Assembly: GCF_900215375.1 (NCBI RefSeq)
Contig: NZ_OBEF01000012.1
Coordinates: 83,276 to 147,275 of the forward strand
Direction: 5' to 3'
Source: Enterobacter sp. CC120223-11
Lineage (GTDB): Bacteria > Pseudomonadota > Gammaproteobacteria > Enterobacterales > Enterobacteriaceae
DNA: 64,000 nucleotides
A model generated the notes under the pieces. That model was not told the DNA's origin. It saw nothing but the letters and a program-made list of their open reading frames with translations, and did no database searches. Made by a program: the position numbers and the translations under genes. Every line of letters starts with the position of its first letter. The stretch's first letter is position 1. Positions 27,642 through 37,030 of the stretch are shown piece by piece.

Positions 27642-27754
27642 ACTGCCCACATCCTGACGAGGCAATATGACAGCGCCGTTAAGGCACGGTGACTGAGAGA
27701 TGAAGAGTTGAGGTGAGTCGTGTGACAGGGCGAGTGGCCTCGCCCTGAAGGGGA

Positions 27755-28186
27755 TTACTGCGGCTGTTTGACGACGTTTATCATCCAGGGCACGCCGAAC
27801 TTATCAGCGACTTTGCCAAACCCGTGCGCCCAGAAGGTTTCCTGCCAGTCCATTTCGACGTTGCCGCCCTGCGCCAGGGCATCGAACCAGCGCTTCCCTT
27901 CGTTCACGTCCTGAGTGTCGAGCACCAGCGTGAAGCCGGAGTAGCTGACGCTGCTGGTCATCCCGTCGCTCATCATGATGTCGCTGCCCGCAATACGGAC
28001 GTTAGAGTGGGCGATGGCGTCAGGCGGGAAGCTCATGCCTGAGGGGCAGCCTTCTTCGCTGTTTTCTGATTTGGGCATTTCGCCAAAGGTAATGGTGTAA
28101 CCGACTTCTGCGTTCAGCGCCTGTTGATAAAACGCGTGGGCTTCTTTGCAGTTACCGGCAAAAGAGATGTAGGGACTTAAAGGCAT
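27755..28186 (-). CDS. yjdN: YjdN, VOC-superfamily protein (PhnB-like)
   Basis: A 143-residue protein of the glyoxalase/bleomycin-resistance (VOC) fold, beginning MPLSPYISFAGNCKEAHAFY and ending FGKVADKFGVPWMINVVKQ, as in E. coli YjdN (formerly PhnB). The family has unknown substrate; the old phosphonate name reflects location only. It lies next to yjdM on the same strand, separated by a REP pair. Confidence 0.93.
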   Translation of the reverse strand: MPLSPYISFAGNCKEAHAFYQQALNAEVGYTITFGEMPKSENSEEGCPSGMSFPPDAIAHSNVRIAGSDIMMSDGMTSSVSYSGFTLVLDTQDVNEGKRWFDALAQGGNVEMDWQETFWAHGFGKVADKFGVPWMINVVKQPQ

Positions 28187-28274
28187 AACGATGACCTCGG
28201 TCTGAATTGACCCGATAAGTGTAGTTACGCGGCGTGAAAGTAACCAAGCGGTAAGAGTTGGGGGGGAGGAAATA

Positions 28275-28353
28275 GCCCGGCGGCACGTTGTTTGCCGGGC
28301 CTACAAAACCAGCATTACCTCGTAGGCCCGGTAAGGCGCAGCCACCACCGGGC
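28275..28353. repeat. REP-type palindrome pair between yjdM and yjdN
   Basis: AGCCCGGCGGCACGTTGTTTGCCGGGC-type arm, CCTACAAAACCAGCATTACC, then CGTAGGCCCGGTAAGGCGCA and CCACCGGGC. Two opposed REP units. Confidence 0.85.
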
Positions 28354-28366
28354 AAAAAAGGTGAAA

Positions 28367-28702
28367 TCAGTTCTTTTTCACGAACTCAGATTTCAGCTTC
28401 ATCGGGCCAAAACCATCAATTTTGCAGTCGATGTTGTGATCGCCTTCTACAAGGCGGATATTCTTCACTTTTGTGCCGATTTTCAGCATCGAAGAGCTGC
28501 CTTTGACTTTCAGATCCTTCACCACGGTGACGCTGTCGCCGTCGGCCAGCAGGTTGCCGTTAGCATCTTTTACAATAAGCGCGTCGCTGTCCTGCGCAGG
28601 CTCGGCATCGTTCCACTCATGGGCGCATTCAGGGCAGATAAATACGCCGTTATCTTCATAGGTATATTCAGAGTTGCATTTTGGGCAATGTGGCAGAGAC
28701 AT
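28367..28702 (-). CDS. yjdM: YjdM zinc-ribbon protein (PhnA family)
   Basis: A 111-residue protein with an N-terminal zinc ribbon ([20 protein letters not shown], four Cys in two CxxC pairs) and a C-terminal SH3-like PhnA domain ([20 protein letters not shown]). It matches E. coli YjdM. Despite the historical name it is not the phosphonoacetate hydrolase, and its role is not known. Confidence 0.94.
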   Translation of the reverse strand: MSLPHCPKCNSEYTYEDNGVFICPECAHEWNDAEPAQDSDALIVKDANGNLLADGDSVTVVKDLKVKGSSSMLKIGTKVKNIRLVEGDHNIDCKIDGFGPMKLKSEFVKKN

Positions 28703-29130
28703 AGGAACCTCGTAATAATTGAAAATGCGCCACAGACCATGAAAACCGCCGCTGAGCGCTAAAAGTATGGCTCATTATACTGCATGTCCACAATTTTGTC
28801 GGGACTATTTGCTATAAGCCTGTACAGCAAACGTCTGCCGGTACAAATTTGACGTTTCGAAATTGCCGATGAATGCAGTTTACGTTATGGTGAAGATCAC
28901 ATATCTGATTATTACCCGGCGCTACCTTATCCCTACTAAATCAGGCAGGAAATTTATATGCAATATATCCTGTCGAATGTTGCTTATGGCGCTAATCTGT
29001 ATATCTCCTGATTTTTTAAGCCCTGCGGAATCCGTTGTGGGTCGATAATTATATAAGAAATTAAAATCGGGAAATAAAAAAGTCTGACTAATAAAAGTTA
29101 TAAAATTTGCGTTAAGGGAATACTTTAACC
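28703..29130. other. Intergenic region between yjdM and crfC
   Basis: About 430 bp with no supported gene. It must hold the divergent promoters of yjdM and crfC. Short frames (for example 28863-29048) lack ribosome-binding sites and family features. An AT-rich TATAAA around 29099 could be a -10 for crfC, without a clear -35. Confidence 0.4.
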
Positions 29131-31476
29131 ATGTACACACAGACAATATTTGAATTGAGTCAGGAAGCCGAGCGCCTGCTCGCTCTGGCGTTGCAACATC
29201 TCGCTACTCTGAACGGGCTTCCGGGCCACTCGTTTAGCGATTTGCAGGCCTTGTCGGAGGCGCCTGGGGGGGCGCATAGCCGTCATCCGGGGAATCATTT
29301 ACTGAGTACCCAGCAGGGCACGCTGAATAACGAGCTGCGCAAAATTACTCGCCTTGAAATGGTGCTGGCAATTGTCGGCACAATGAAAGCCGGGAAATCG
29401 ACCACCATTAATGCCATTGTGGGGACGGAGGTTCTACCGAACCGCAATCGCCCGATGACGGCATTACCAACCCTTATTCGTCACACCCAGGGCCAAAAAG
29501 AGCCGGTGCTGAATTTTATTCATGTTGAACCTATAGAGCGCTTAATGCACGAACTGCAGGAGAAGCTTTGCAGTATCGATCGGGCAAAACTGGCGCTCAG
29601 GCTGGAAATGGATAAAGACATGAACGTGCTGCTCGACCGTATTATCGGCGGCGTCGCGTTTGAAAAACATTACCTCGGCGCACAGCCGATATTTCAGTGC
29701 CTGAAAAGCCTCAACGATCTGGTGCGGCTCTCCCGGGCGTTGGACGTTGATTTTCCCTTCGCCGACTACGCCGCGATTGAGCACATTCCGGTGATTGAGG
29801 TGGAGTTTGTTCATCTGGCGGGGCTGGGCGAAAACGCCGGACAGCTGACGCTGTTGGACACGCCGGGGCCTAACGAGGCCGGACAGCCGCATCTGCAAAA
29901 AATGCTCAATGAGCAGCTCGCCCGCGCGTCGGCAGTGCTGGCGGTGATGGATTACACCCAGTTGAAGTCAATTTCCGATCAGGAAGTGCGGCAGGCCATT
30001 GCCGCGGTCAGCAAGTCGGTACCGCTCTACGCGCTGGTCAACAAGTTCGATCAGAAGGACCGTAACAGCGATGATGAAGATCAGGTGCGGGCGATGATTT
30101 CCGGCACCCTGATGAAGGGCTTTATTACGCCGGGGCAGATTTTTCCGGTGTCGTCGATGTGGGGCTATCTGGCTAATCGCGCCCGCCATGAGCTGAACAT
30201 CCACGGCAAACTGCCCGATCACCAGGAGCAGCGCTGGGTGCAGGATTTTGCCGAGGCGGCGCTGGGCCGCCGCTGGCGCACCGCCGATCTGGATGACGTC
30301 ACCCACATTCGCCACGCTGCGGATTTACTGTGGGAAGATTCGCTGTTTGAAAAGCCGATTAACAGGTTGCTGCATGCGGCACATGCCAATGCTTCCCTGT
30401 TCGCGCTGCGTTCCGCTTCGCACAAGCTGCTCAATTATGCGCAAAACGCGAGGGATTTTCTGGAGTTCCGCCTGCAGGGGCTGACGGTGGCCGCCGGGCA
30501 GCTGCAGGAGAATATCGCGCGGCTGGAAGAGGACATGGCGCAGTTTGGCGTGCGTCAGCGGGTGGTCAGCGAAGAGATTCATCACGAAGTCGGCCAGGCG
30601 ATGGAGGCCGCCGAAACCTTTATCGCCGGGCAGCAGCAGGAGATTTTGCAGCTTATCGACAGCAGTTTCAGCCCCGACAACCTGAGGTTGATGAGCCTTT
30701 CTCACGGGGCGGAACTCAACTGGTCGCAGCAGGCTGGCAGCGGTGAGCTTATCCTTGAAGACGAAGCGCAGGCCACTCGCCTGCTCAATATCATCCGTGC
30801 GGATTGCGAAAGTACGGTGTTTGCCTGCCAGCAGACCCTTATCCGCGAGCTGTCGTTGCGCTTCAGCCAGCTGGAAACGTCGCTCAGCCGTTCGCTGGAC
30901 GATGCCCTCAAGCCGATTGAATCTCACGTGAAGGAAGAGCTGCATCGTGCCGGGTTCCGCACGCGGATCGCGCTGCCGGTGTTTCAGTCCGGCGCACTGC
31001 AAATCACTATGCCGCACTGGTTTAACGGCACCATCGAGACGGAAGATTTGCCGGTGGGCAGCGTGCGCGGCGGGATGCGGGAAACCGTCAGCCGCTGGCT
31101 GAACAATCCCAACTGGGGTTGGGACGACTATGTGTTGACCAAAACGCGTTATATCATTGATGTAAATGCCATTAAGGGGCGAATTGTCGACAGCGTGTCG
31201 ACCTTCTGTGCACAAATCCTTAAAGCTTTGGCTACGCAAGTCGATGTCTCTGTTACGGCGGGAATGGAGACCTTCTTTGCAGAGTTTTCGCAGAGCCTCA
31301 GCGGCCTACAGAAAAGTTTGCAGGAGAGCCTGACGTTACGCCAGCAGCATCAATCCACGGTTAACGCGCTCTGCCAGCAGCTCACGCAGGGCCTCGCGAC
31401 GGTGCGCTGGATTGAAGAGGATGCGCGCCTTTTGCGCGATGACATTCAAACCCTTTTTGCGGCTGAACAAAGATGA
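29131..31476 (+). CDS. crfC: Dynamin-like clamp-binding protein CrfC
   Basis: A 781-residue dynamin-family GTPase, about 40 residues longer than E. coli CrfC; part of the extra length is near residues 35-60 (a PGGAHSRHPGN-like stretch). G-domain motifs are clear: P-loop GTMKAGKSTTINAIVGTEVL at ~84-103, switch region PMTALPTLIR, G3 LLDTPGPNEAGQPHLQKML and G4 VNKFDQKDRNSDD. The rest is largely helical, as in the stalk of dynamin-like proteins. In E. coli CrfC links sister replisomes through the DNA clamp. The N-terminal MYTQTIFELSQEAE is conserved, near the known clamp-binding region. Its stop overlaps the yjcZ start. Confidence 0.94.
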   Translation: MYTQTIFELSQEAERLLALALQHLATLNGLPGHSFSDLQALSEAPGGAHSRHPGNHLLSTQQGTLNNELRKITRLEMVLAIVGTMKAGKSTTINAIVGTEVLPNRNRPMTALPTLIRHTQGQKEPVLNFIHVEPIERLMHELQEKLCSIDRAKLALRLEMDKDMNVLLDRIIGGVAFEKHYLGAQPIFQCLKSLNDLVRLSRALDVDFPFADYAAIEHIPVIEVEFVHLAGLGENAGQLTLLDTPGPNEAGQPHLQKMLNEQLARASAVLAVMDYTQLKSISDQEVRQAIAAVSKSVPLYALVNKFDQKDRNSDDEDQVRAMISGTLMKGFITPGQIFPVSSMWGYLANRARHELNIHGKLPDHQEQRWVQDFAEAALGRRWRTADLDDVTHIRHAADLLWEDSLFEKPINRLLHAAHANASLFALRSASHKLLNYAQNARDFLEFRLQGLTVAAGQLQENIARLEEDMAQFGVRQRVVSEEIHHEVGQAMEAAETFIAGQQQEILQLIDSSFSPDNLRLMSLSHGAELNWSQQAGSGELILEDEAQATRLLNIIRADCESTVFACQQTLIRELSLRFSQLETSLSRSLDDALKPIESHVKEELHRAGFRTRIALPVFQSGALQITMPHWFNGTIETEDLPVGSVRGGMRETVSRWLNNPNWGWDDYVLTKTRYIIDVNAIKGRIVDSVSTFCAQILKALATQVDVSVTAGMETFFAEFSQSLSGLQKSLQESLTLRQQHQSTVNALCQQLTQGLATVRWIEEDARLLRDDIQTLFAAEQR

Positions 31477-32345
31477 ACACGCGATTGCTGGAGGGGCCGG
31501 GCCGCTGTCTGGAATCCCTCCATGCCCGATTTATAGTGGATCTTGTGCTGGGGATTGAAAACCCCCGGCAGCACAGGCTCGCCCCGCAACAGCAACAGTT
31601 TCGCGAACGCCTGATGAATGAAATTCTGGCACAAACGCAGCTGCGCCCCTGGTCGGTGGCGGGGTTGTTCAGCGATAATCCCGCCATGCGCCTCGGGCTT
31701 GCGGAGAAGCTCGCCAGTCAGTTCGATCCTGGCCATCTGGCGCTGGATCGCATGAGCCATTATTTGCGGCTTTTGCAGGCCAGAAGCCAGGGCTCGCCTG
31801 AGCTGCGACAGCAGTATGTGCTTATCAGTGAGCAGTTCAGCCAGCGTGCAGAGTACAAGCTGCGGGCGCTGACGCAGCGCGGGCTCATGGTGGAATCGGG
31901 TATTCACAGTGATGAGGTATTTACCCGCTGGCACGCCGGTCAGTATGACGGGTGGTCGCTGGCGGGCCGCTGTTTTATCGTGCTGGAGGAGTTGCGTTGG
32001 GGCGCTTTCGGCGATGCGTGGCGGCTGGCAAACGTCGAAGTGCGTACCTTGCTGAAGGACAGTCTGCGTTCAATGGCCTCCCAGTACCTTGGCGAGGGCA
32101 TAGGCGCGGCAAAGGAAACGCGGCATTTTTATCATCAGTGGCTGGCCTCACCGACGTCCGTTGGCCTGATGGATCATAAAGAGATGCTGGCGTGGCTCGG
32201 GAGTCGTTGTGATGCGGTGCTGCAGCCTGTGTGCTGGTCGGTGACGCAAACCTGGCAGCCGGTGGCGCTGGGGATGCCGCGGCTTTGTTCGGCAACGAGG
32301 CTGGTGGATGCGATGATTGAAGAGTTGTTCGTGGATGAAGTTTGA
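31473..32345 (+). CDS. yjcZ: YjcZ, partner protein of CrfC
   Basis: A 290-residue helical protein whose ATG overlaps the crfC stop by four bases, so translation is coupled. The sequence matches the E. coli YjcZ family in length and order next to crfC (E. coli protein about 292 residues). No catalytic motif is evident. Invariant operon pairing suggests it works with CrfC, but biochemical function is unknown. A GC-rich hairpin just after the stop is a likely terminator. Confidence 0.88.
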   Translation: MNTRLLEGPGRCLESLHARFIVDLVLGIENPRQHRLAPQQQQFRERLMNEILAQTQLRPWSVAGLFSDNPAMRLGLAEKLASQFDPGHLALDRMSHYLRLLQARSQGSPELRQQYVLISEQFSQRAEYKLRALTQRGLMVESGIHSDEVFTRWHAGQYDGWSLAGRCFIVLEELRWGAFGDAWRLANVEVRTLLKDSLRSMASQYLGEGIGAAKETRHFYHQWLASPTSVGLMDHKEMLAWLGSRCDAVLQPVCWSVTQTWQPVALGMPRLCSATRLVDAMIEELFVDEV

Positions 32346-32346
32346 T

Positions 32347-32370
32347 TGCCGGGCGAGATGCCGCCCGGCA
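32347..32370. terminator. Hairpin between convergent yjcZ and kdgT
   Basis: TGCCGGGCGAGATGCCGCCCGGCA forms a nine-base stem right after the yjcZ stop and before the kdgT stop. It resembles half of a REP unit and could terminate both transcripts, although the T-run is short. Confidence 0.6.
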
Positions 32371-32379
32371 TTTGTCTGC

Positions 32380-33375
32380 TTAATGGTGCAGGGATTCTGC
32401 CGCCACAGCCTCCGGCTGCTTTGCCTGAACCTTACCAAAACGTTTGGCATACAGTGCCGTGATAATCGGTACCAGGATGGCGGTGACGATGACGCTCGCT
32501 GCGACCAGCGCCGTTGCCGAAGCGGCAACCGGTTCAAAGGCTGGGTTAATCTGCGCGATAATCACCGGGTTTGCCACCGCAGCACCTGCCGCTGAAGACG
32601 CGGCCACACCTGCCGTCCCGTTCCCACCGCCAATCACACGGTCGGCAATAATCAGCGGAATACCGGTGATAACAATCACTGCCACGCCCAGCACGATACC
32701 CAGCAGGCCGGTGTCCATGATGACGCCCAGGTTAATGGTGTTACCGAGTGCGAAGCCGAAGAACGGAATCAGCACCGGAGTTGCCTTACTGAAGAAGGCG
32801 CGGAAATCGTGGTCGAGGTTACCCAGCGTAAAGCCAATCAGGAACGGCAGCACAGCCCCGACGAAGTGATGTGGTTCAAAAGAGGCGAGGCCTGCGGAAC
32901 CGAGGATAACCATGGTCATCAGCGGGCCGGATTCCAGCGACATCAGCACGAACGCACCCGATTCTTCTTTAGAACCGTACTGGTTCATCAGGCTGGCGTA
33001 CAGGCCGCCGTTGGTCATGTCCATGGCGGACACCAGTGCCAGTACGGAGAGTCCGGCGAAGAAACCGGTCTGAATACCTTCGTCAGGAATAAAGGAGGCT
33101 GCAATCATTGCCACGACCCAGGCAACCGCAATTTTCGTGATGACCAGCGTGCCTGATTTGCGTAAAACCGTGCCGGTGGCGCGTAAATCAATGGAAGCCC
33201 CGATGCAGAAGAACCAGACCGCCAGAATAGGTACCGTTCCGCCGATCATCCCTTTCGTGAATGAACCAAAATAATTCCCGGTATCCGGCGCAAAGGTATT
33301 TAATACGGCACCGAGCAGTAACGGGACTAACATCATCCCGCCGGGGATACGTTCAATCGTGGCTTTAATTTTCAT
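32380..33375 (-). CDS. kdgT: 2-keto-3-deoxygluconate permease
   Basis: The 331-residue membrane protein aligns with E. coli KdgT ([73 protein letters not shown]). About ten helices are predicted from hydrophobicity. It imports 2-keto-3-deoxygluconate from pectin/uronate breakdown by proton symport. In E. coli kdgT lies elsewhere, so its position between yjcZ and proP is a lineage-specific insertion. No kdg catabolic genes accompany it. Confidence 0.93.
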   Translation of the reverse strand: MKIKATIERIPGGMMLVPLLLGAVLNTFAPDTGNYFGSFTKGMIGGTVPILAVWFFCIGASIDLRATGTVLRKSGTLVITKIAVAWVVAMIAASFIPDEGIQTGFFAGLSVLALVSAMDMTNGGLYASLMNQYGSKEESGAFVLMSLESGPLMTMVILGSAGLASFEPHHFVGAVLPFLIGFTLGNLDHDFRAFFSKATPVLIPFFGFALGNTINLGVIMDTGLLGIVLGVAVIVITGIPLIIADRVIGGGNGTAGVAASSAAGAAVANPVIIAQINPAFEPVAASATALVAASVIVTAILVPIITALYAKRFGKVQAKQPEAVAAESLHH

Positions 33376-33625
33376 TTTCTATCCTCACTTCCCTGAAGCC
33401 CGCAGACCGGGAAGACATGAAAAAGAGTCTCAACAAATTAGCCGATGAGAAAATCGGGTATCTGTTTGTTTATCTGAGCAAAACTAAGCAGAGGTAGCCT
33501 GTCTGGTGTGCTGCTGTCCGCAGCGGGGTGATGCTCTGGCGTTATAATGCGATCATTGGAATATTGATTCAATGAAAATAAAACGGTGTTTTAGTTGTGT
33601 GGATCACATATTCAGAGGAAAGGCG
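33376..33625. promoter_or_regulatory. Upstream region of kdgT
   Basis: The 250 bp before kdgT contain its promoter by position, but no site is clear enough to name. A KdgR-type operator was not recognised by eye. Confidence 0.3.
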
Positions 33626-33778
33626 ATGGCCGCCATTAATAATGAGTGGGGCTGTGAATTATATGTAAATAAATGTCGAGTGAAATTCGTTAGCACAGCA
33701 ATTACATTCAGGCTGGATGATGTGCAAATCGAGGATGGAAAAGGGTTTTATCTGCCGCAGAGACAAGTCCGCATATAA
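33626..33778 (+). CDS. Possible small protein between kdgT and proP
   Basis: A 50-codon frame, MAAINNEWGCELYVNKCRVK onward, begins at an ATG preceded by GAGGAAA seven bases upstream. A longer frame starts at 33572 without a good site. The product has no signal or membrane segment and no recognised family. It may be a genuine small gene or chance. Confidence 0.35.
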   Translation: MAAINNEWGCELYVNKCRVKFVSTAITFRLDDVQIEDGKGFYLPQRQVRI

Positions 33779-33847
33779 GAAAGGGACTAAATCCGATTTG
33801 AACTTATTGACGTTTCATGAATCAACTTAACAGTAAGCAATATTTTC

Positions 33848-33863
33848 CGTGAAGTTGATCACA
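33848..33863. promoter_or_regulatory. CRP-type site upstream of proP
   Basis: CGTGAAGTTGATCACA matches the CRP consensus TGTGA-N6-TCACA in nine of ten positions. In E. coli the proP P1 promoter is repressed by CRP from a site in the same place, so this is likely the equivalent site. P2 should lie further on, near 33990. Confidence 0.65.
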
Positions 33864-34109
33864 CATATAAACGCTGTTAGGGTAAGAAAGAAAGTATCAC
33901 TACACACAGAGGTTTTGGTCAGAATCTTTTACTGCCAGAGCAGGCGTCAACAGGTTCGGTTGTACAGGCTGTGAGCAGCCAGTGTAAGTAAACCTGCTAC
34001 GCTTGAAATGTGGGGCCCGGCCATTTTACCGCCCCGCTACCGCACCCGCACGAACCTTTGCGTTCGTTACCCCTGGCGTGCGCTCACGGCGATAGTTAAC
34101 GAGGACAAC

Positions 34110-35612
34110 ATGCTAAAAAGGAAAAAAGTTAAGCCGATTACGCTGGGCGATGTCACCATCATCGACGACAGCAAGCTGCGCAAAGCGATCACCGCCGCGT
34201 CGCTCGGTAATGCGATGGAATGGTTCGATTTCGGCGTTTACGGTTTTGTGGCCTACGCCCTTGGTAAGGTCTTCTTCCCGGATGCCGATCCCGGCGTTCA
34301 GATGATTGCCGCTTTAGGGACTTTCTCTGTTCCCTTCCTGATCCGCCCGCTTGGCGGCCTGTTTTTCGGAATGCTAGGCGATAAGTACGGTCGCCAAAAA
34401 ATCCTGTCTATCACCATCATCATCATGTCGCTCAGTACCTTCTGTATCGGTCTGATCCCGGGGTATGCCACCATTGGCATCTGGGCACCGATCCTGCTGC
34501 TGCTGTGTAAGATGGCGCAGGGCTTCTCGGTGGGCGGTGAGTACACGGGGGCTTCTATCTTCGTTGCCGAGTATTCGCCTGACCGTAAACGCGGCTTTAT
34601 GGGCAGCTGGCTCGACTTCGGTTCGATCGCGGGCTTCGTCCTTGGCGCGGGCCTGGTGGTGCTGATTTCCACCATCGTCGGCGAAGACAACTTCCTCGAC
34701 TGGGGCTGGCGTCTGCCGTTCTTCCTGGCGCTGCCATTAGGCATTATCGGTTTGTATCTGCGTCACGCGCTGGAAGAGACACCCGCCTTCCAGCAGCACG
34801 TCGAAAAGCTTGAGCAGGGCGATCGTCAGGGCCTGCAGGAAGGGCCGAAGGTTTCGTTTAAAGAGATTGCCACCAAACACTGGCGTGCGCTCTTGGTTTG
34901 CGTGGGGATGGTGATTTCTACCAACGTCACCTACTACATGCTGCTGACCTACATGCCGAGCTACCTGTCGCACAACCTGCATTATTCCGAAGACCACGGT
35001 GTGATGATTATCATCGCCATCATGGTCGGGATGCTGTTCGTGCAGCCGATTATCGGTATGCTGAGTGACCGTTTTGGCCGCCGTCCGTTTATTCTGATCG
35101 GCAGCGTGCTGCTGTTTGTGTGCTCGATTCCGGCGTTTATCATGATCAACAGCGATGTTATCGCTCTGATATTCTCCGGCCTGCTGCTGCTGGCGGTGAT
35201 CCTCAACTGCTTTATCGGTGTAATGGCATCGTCGCTGCCGGCGATGTTCCCGACCCATATCCGCTACAGCGCGCTGGCAAGTGCGTTTAACATTTCGGTA
35301 CTGATTGCGGGTCTGACCCCGACGCTGGCCGCATGGCTGGTGGAGTATACTCAGAACCTGATGATGCCTGCGTATTACCTGATGGTCATCGCGGTGATTG
35401 GCCTGCTGACAGGTATCACCATGAAGGAAACGGCTAACCGACCGCTGAAAGGCGCCACGCCAGCCGCGTCTGATATTCAGGAAGCGAAGGAAATTCTGCG
35501 CGAGCATCACGACAATATCGAACAGAAAATCGAAGATATTGATGCGGAGATTGAAGCGTTGCAGGCGAAGCGTTCCACCCTCGTGGATCAGCATCCGCGC
35601 ATTAACGAATAA
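34110..35612 (+). CDS. proP: Proline/betaine osmosensing transporter
   Basis: A 500-residue major-facilitator protein matching E. coli ProP (MLKRKKVKPITLGDVTIIDD; SLGNAMEWFDFGVYGFVAYA; GMLGDKYGRQKIL; TMKETANRPLKGATPAASDI). The C-terminus is the heptad-repeat coiled coil (EILREHHDNIEQKIEDIDAE) that tunes osmotic activation. The start at 34110 follows AACGAGGACAAC; an open frame continuing 34 codons upstream is 5' untranslated region. It is a proton-linked importer of proline, glycine betaine and other osmoprotectants. Confidence 0.97.
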   Translation: MLKRKKVKPITLGDVTIIDDSKLRKAITAASLGNAMEWFDFGVYGFVAYALGKVFFPDADPGVQMIAALGTFSVPFLIRPLGGLFFGMLGDKYGRQKILSITIIIMSLSTFCIGLIPGYATIGIWAPILLLLCKMAQGFSVGGEYTGASIFVAEYSPDRKRGFMGSWLDFGSIAGFVLGAGLVVLISTIVGEDNFLDWGWRLPFFLALPLGIIGLYLRHALEETPAFQQHVEKLEQGDRQGLQEGPKVSFKEIATKHWRALLVCVGMVISTNVTYYMLLTYMPSYLSHNLHYSEDHGVMIIIAIMVGMLFVQPIIGMLSDRFGRRPFILIGSVLLFVCSIPAFIMINSDVIALIFSGLLLLAVILNCFIGVMASSLPAMFPTHIRYSALASAFNISVLIAGLTPTLAAWLVEYTQNLMMPAYYLMVIAVIGLLTGITMKETANRPLKGATPAASDIQEAKEILREHHDNIEQKIEDIDAEIEALQAKRSTLVDQHPRINE

Positions 35613-35634
35613 GATTGGGTTTTGAAGCTGACGA

Positions 35635-35663
35635 AACGCCTTCCAGCCGGAAGGCGTTTTTTT
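35635..35663 (+). terminator. proP terminator
   Basis: AAACGCCTTCCAGCCGGAAG continuing to GCGTTTTTTT: an eight-base stem with T-run, 22 bp after the proP stop. It also lies at the end of the convergent nickel/cobalt gene. Confidence 0.85.
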
Positions 35664-35671
35664 ATGCCCGA

Positions 35672-36634
35672 TTAGCACCCGGCGGCAATGTAATCGCCGT
35701 TGGCGCTGATCGGGATGACGGTTAAAAACAGCACCACGGCAAACAGGATTATCAGCGCTCCGCCGATGATTTTCACCGCAGGCATCAGCCAACGGATCTG
35801 GCTGGTGCCTTCACCAAACCACGCCACTGCACGCTCGCGCGCGTAGCGCACCGCCAGCGACAGGCCAAGAATCGACAGCGCCGTGCCAAAAGCCATCGTC
35901 ATGACCGCCATTATCCCCCAGGTGACGATCCCGAGTGCGTTTGAGAACAGCAGGATCATAATTGCACCGCTGCACGGGCGTGCGCCGATAGCGAGCACGA
36001 TCCCCGCACGAGTTTTCCAGTCGGCATGGGTGATATCCGCACCTACGCCGTGATGCCCACAGCCACAGTCTGCGCCGTGCGCGTGCTCCTGCACGGGTGT
36101 GAGTCGGCGAATACGCATTGCTTTCGGTTTCAGGCTTTTGAGCGCTTGCCAGATAACGAACGCGCCGAAGCTGCCAATCAACACGGCGCTGATTTTTTCG
36201 ATGTACCAACGGCTTTCGCTGAGATCGCCGGAAGCCAGATTCATCCCCACCGCGAGAATGAACACGAACAAAATGGCGCTGACGCCCTGCATAAGGCTGC
36301 CGATAAACGGCACCACCCGCGCGGCAAGCAGACTTTCTTCGTGGGTACTGAGATAGGTGGTGACAATAAATTTGCCGTGACCGGGGCCGATGGCGTGCAG
36401 CACACCATAAATGAAGGAGCCGACCAGCAGCCACAGACCACCGCTGTACTGGTGGTTATTGAGCTGCAACAGGTACATCACCAGGTAGCGGTGCAGCGTG
36501 ATTTGGGTGGCGAGGCACCACTGGATAAAGGCGGGCCAGTGGGCATGCAGCTGGAAGGCAAAGGCCAGCAGTACGGCGGCAAGCAGTATGGCCGTGGGGA
36601 TACGCCAGTCACGCCGGGCAACAGAAGTCGTCAT
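35672..36634 (-). CDS. NicO-family nickel/cobalt transporter
   Basis: A 320-residue membrane protein of the NicO/RcnA superfamily. Signatures are HAIGPGHGKFIVTTYLSTHE at ~80-99 and GARPCSGAIMILLFSNAL at ~215-232, which hold the conserved His/Asp and Cys metal residues. Between helices it has a cytoplasmic metal-rich loop, HAHGADCGCGHHG. RcnA exports nickel and cobalt; the direction for this relative cannot be told from sequence. It is a single gene between proP and cbpM with no obvious RcnR-type regulator beside it. Confidence 0.85.
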   Translation of the reverse strand: MTTSVARRDWRIPTAILLAAVLLAFAFQLHAHWPAFIQWCLATQITLHRYLVMYLLQLNNHQYSGGLWLLVGSFIYGVLHAIGPGHGKFIVTTYLSTHEESLLAARVVPFIGSLMQGVSAILFVFILAVGMNLASGDLSESRWYIEKISAVLIGSFGAFVIWQALKSLKPKAMRIRRLTPVQEHAHGADCGCGHHGVGADITHADWKTRAGIVLAIGARPCSGAIMILLFSNALGIVTWGIMAVMTMAFGTALSILGLSLAVRYARERAVAWFGEGTSQIRWLMPAVKIIGGALIILFAVVLFLTVIPISANGDYIAAGC

Positions 36635-36733
36635 AATCAGAATGCGTCGTCAGCAAAGGAATAGGGCAAGTATAAGGGAAGGGTGGCGAAAAGGGGCCAG
36701 CCCGCAGGCTGGCTTTGTGTCAAAGGGTGTCTG

Positions 36734-37030
36734 CTACAGATAGCGCTCGAGCCGCTGGAGGAGCAGGCGGTTCTCCTGCCTGAGGCGTTCGTTTTCATCC
36801 AGCAGGGTCAGCGTCACGGCGATGCCCGGCCAGTCGAGCGCCAGTTCACGGCGCAGGCGGAGCGCACGATGCACGACGGTCACGGCACGGTCGTCAAACT
36901 GCCAGCCCTTGTCGGCACCCGTATCAGGTTCAATGACGCCCAGCCCGACGATTTCGTCGAGCTCCTCTCTGGAGACGCCGGTATGCAGACAAAACTCCGT
37001 TACGGTGAAAGTAATGGTCACATTAGCCAT
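36734..37030 (-). CDS. cbpM: Chaperone modulator CbpM
   Basis: A 98-residue protein ([20 protein letters not shown] onward) of the CbpM/MerR-like helix-turn-helix family with a C-terminal helix [20 protein letters not shown]. In E. coli CbpM binds the J-domain of CbpA and inhibits both its chaperone and DNA-binding activities. The start at 37030 overlaps the cbpA stop by eight bases; the upstream in-frame extension lies wholly in cbpA and is rejected. Confidence 0.94.
   Translation of the reverse strand: MANVTITFTVTEFCLHTGVSREELDEIVGLGVIEPDTGADKGWQFDDRAVTVVHRALRLRRELALDWPGIAVTLTLLDENERLRQENRLLLQRLERYL

Noticed and set aside
34008..34109. Upstream extension of ProP by 34 codons
   Set aside because: The extension lies in the known 5' untranslated region. 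The downstream ATG has a ribosome-binding site and matches the E. coli N-terminus.
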